Positions 12,791 through 14,117 of a stretch of DNA of 14,117 bases are shown here, in pieces. Below the pieces are notes generated by a model that worked only from the letters and a program-made list of their open reading frames with translations, was not told the origin of the DNA and did no database searches. The position numbers and the translations under genes were made by a program. Source of the DNA: JBIKLM01 sp044375105 (lineage in GTDB: Bacteria; Planctomycetota; UBA1135; GCA-002686595). Numbering within the stretch: the first letter of the stretch is position 1; each line of letters begins with the position of its first letter. Location of the stretch: NCBI GenBank assembly GCA_044375105.1, contig JBILNK010000108.1, forward strand, positions 1-14,117, in the 5' to 3' direction.

Positions 12791-14117
12791 TCAGTAGGGC
12801 AGCCAGCGCTGGGACAGGGCCAGGGCCGCCGGCCCGCTGCCGGTCGGCAGCAGCGCCTCGTTCAGGGAAGCCAGCAGCCCGCTGACCGGACTGGCGGACA
12901 GGCGCCGCAGGCGCTCCTCCCCGAACAGGGCCACCCACACGGCGTCGCCCTCGGGAGCGAAGGCCAGCGCGTGGGGGCCGCCCAGGGCCGCAGCGCTGCC
13001 GACGGTCTCGAGGGCCGTGGGCTCGCCCGGGGCGCTGAGCCGCCACAGGACGACCCGCTCGGCGCCGAACTCGCCCAGGGCCAACAGCCGCCCGTCGGGG
13101 CTGAAGGCCAGGCAGCGCGGGTCGCTGCCCACCGGGCGCCGCAGGACCTCGCTGGGCGCGCCGGTCAGTGGGGCGATGGCAAAGAGGCGCAGGCTGTCGT
13201 CGCCGGAGCAAGCCACGGCCAGCCAGCGCCCGTCGCGGCTCAGGTCGAGGGCCCGCGGGCGCGCGCCGGCCCCGAGGTCCAGGGAGCCGAGCGGCGCCAG
13301 CCGGTCGAGGGTCGGGTCGAGCTCGAACCAGCGCAGCCGATCGCCGCTGCGGTCCGCGCTGAAGGCGAACTGACCGCTCGGATGGAAGGCCACAGCGCTC
13401 GGGCTTTCGCCGGCCGTTTGCTGATCGGTCCACAGGGGAGCGATGGCCGCGCCCGTGGCTTCGCTGGCGATGCGCCACAGGCGCACGCCGTCGTTGCCGG
13501 CGGCCGCCAGGTGGAATCCGTCGCTGCTGATCGCCAGGGCGCGCGGCAGGCTCAAGGCCGGCATCAGCCCCTGACAGGCCGTGAGGCTGCCGGGAGGCCC
13601 TCCGATGCCCGCCAGGGCGACCGCGTCGGAGAGTTGCTCGGCGACGAACAGGCGCCCTCGGTTGGGATCGATCGCCAGGGCGCTCGGCCGCTGGCCGCAG
13701 GGTTGGCTCGAGCCGGTGGGGCTGATCATGCCAGCGCTCAGATCGAAGCCGTGCACCTCGCCGCTGGTGGTGGCGGCTGCGTAGAGGCTCAGCGAGCGCG
13801 GGGCCAGCGCCGCCGGCCCGCGCGCCAGGGCCAGGTCCAGCAGGCCGGGGCGCACCTGGTGCAGTGCCAGGAGTGGGCCCTGCCCGTCCACGGCGGAATG
13901 GCAGCTCAACAGACCCGCGGCCGGCTGCGCGGTGACCAGCTGTCCGTCGGGCAGCGCCAGCACGCTGCTGGCCTGCCCGGCCAGGGCGCGCTGGTCCAGA
14001 TAGAAGAGGCTCCCATCGCCGGTCAGCTGGTAGCGGGCCAGGCTCTGGCCATCGGCGCTGGCCACGGCCAGGACCGCGCCGCTGCGGCACAGGCTTACGG
14101 GGGCCAGGGGCGTGTCC
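12791..14117 (-). CDS. Beta-propeller repeat protein, partial (N-terminus beyond right edge)
   Basis: 441 codons are visible, ending at the TGA at 12791. A GTG at 14065 is not the real start, because the frame stays open and blade-like (VSLCRSGAVLAVASADGQSLARYQL) up to the edge. Repeated units of about 45-60 residues follow the pattern G-x-x-P-x-A-L-A-x-x-x-D-G-x-x-L-A-V-A ... LRLWxL. Examples are RPRALDLSRDGRWLAVACSGDDSLRLFAI, DPRCLAFSPDGRLLALG and GPHALAFAPEGDAVWVALFGEERLRRL. This is typical of WD40/YVTN or lactonase-like propellers with six to eight blades. No enzyme motif is visible. Such proteins bind partners or ligands, and many are exported, but the signal region is off the window. 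Cysteines are few (such as the one in SLCRSG). It could also be the C-terminal part of a larger multidomain protein. The partner and role are unknown. Confidence 0.8.
   Translation of the reverse strand, partial: DTPLAPVSLCRSGAVLAVASADGQSLARYQLTGDGSLFYLDQRALAGQASSVLALPDGQLVTAQPAAGLLSCHSAVDGQGPLLALHQVRPGLLDLALARGPAALAPRSLSLYAAATTSGEVHGFDLSAGMISPTGSSQPCGQRPSALAIDPNRGRLFVAEQLSDAVALAGIGGPPGSLTACQGLMPALSLPRALAISSDGFHLAAAGNDGVRLWRIASEATGAAIAPLWTDQQTAGESPSAVAFHPSGQFAFSADRSGDRLRWFELDPTLDRLAPLGSLDLGAGARPRALDLSRDGRWLAVACSGDDSLRLFAIAPLTGAPSEVLRRPVGSDPRCLAFSPDGRLLALGEFGAERVVLWRLSAPGEPTALETVGSAAALGGPHALAFAPEGDAVWVALFGEERLRRLSASPVSGLLASLNEALLPTGSGPAALALSQRWLPY

Noticed and set aside
1..14117. CRISPR array, insertion sequence, phage or defence island
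   Set aside because: No regularly spaced repeats, transposase or integrase motifs, terminal repeats or attachment sites were seen. Composition is uniform by eye.

Overview
The window is roughly 70% GC (estimated by eye) and is ordinary bacterial chromosome with compact genes, wide intergenic gaps and few strong Shine-Dalgarno sites. I see no mobile element, phage, CRISPR array, tRNA or rRNA. Clues to the organism are the futalosine menaquinone pathway (mqnC, mqnE), an alpha2-type glycyl-tRNA synthetase, a lipoprotein with a pre-peptidase C-terminal (PPC)-like domain, and an RRM protein with an Arg/Gly/Pro-rich tail. This mix fits a high-GC Gram-negative lineage such as Planctomycetota or Myxococcota-like bacteria. 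I cannot decide the phylum from sequence reading alone.

Layout, left to right. Positions 1-817 (-) hold the N-terminal part of an SGNH/GDSL-like exported protein, cut by the left edge. Positions 1261-2007 (-) encode a PPC-like lipoprotein. Positions 2364-4843 (-) are a translationally coupled mqnC-mqnE pair, two radical-SAM enzymes of menaquinone synthesis, with a -10-like TATATT box 6 nt before the mqnC ATG that suggests a leaderless start. Divergent from it, 5033-6769 (+) encodes an exported helical-repeat protein ending in a TlpA-like thioredoxin fold without redox cysteines. A peroxiredoxin (6907-7362, -) converges on it. Next comes a coupled pair read leftward: a four-helix membrane protein (8856-9329, -) overlapping by ATGA a kynureninase-like PLP enzyme (7666-8859, -). 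glyS (9877-11241, +) follows after a 547-bp gap. Then come an RRM RNA-binding protein (11743-12321, -) with a possible leader of about 290 nt, and a beta-propeller protein (12791-14117, -) cut by the right edge.

Most genes look like independent units. The two visible operons are mqnC-mqnE and the membrane protein/PLP enzyme pair. GC-only perfect hairpins without U-tracts lie just after several stop codons, and a GCTA-type -10-like element lies upstream of five genes. These suggest the local punctuation. I found no clear new multi-gene system. The best leads are the degenerate thioredoxin-fold protein, the membrane protein/PLP enzyme pair and the RRM gene with its long leader and repeat tail.
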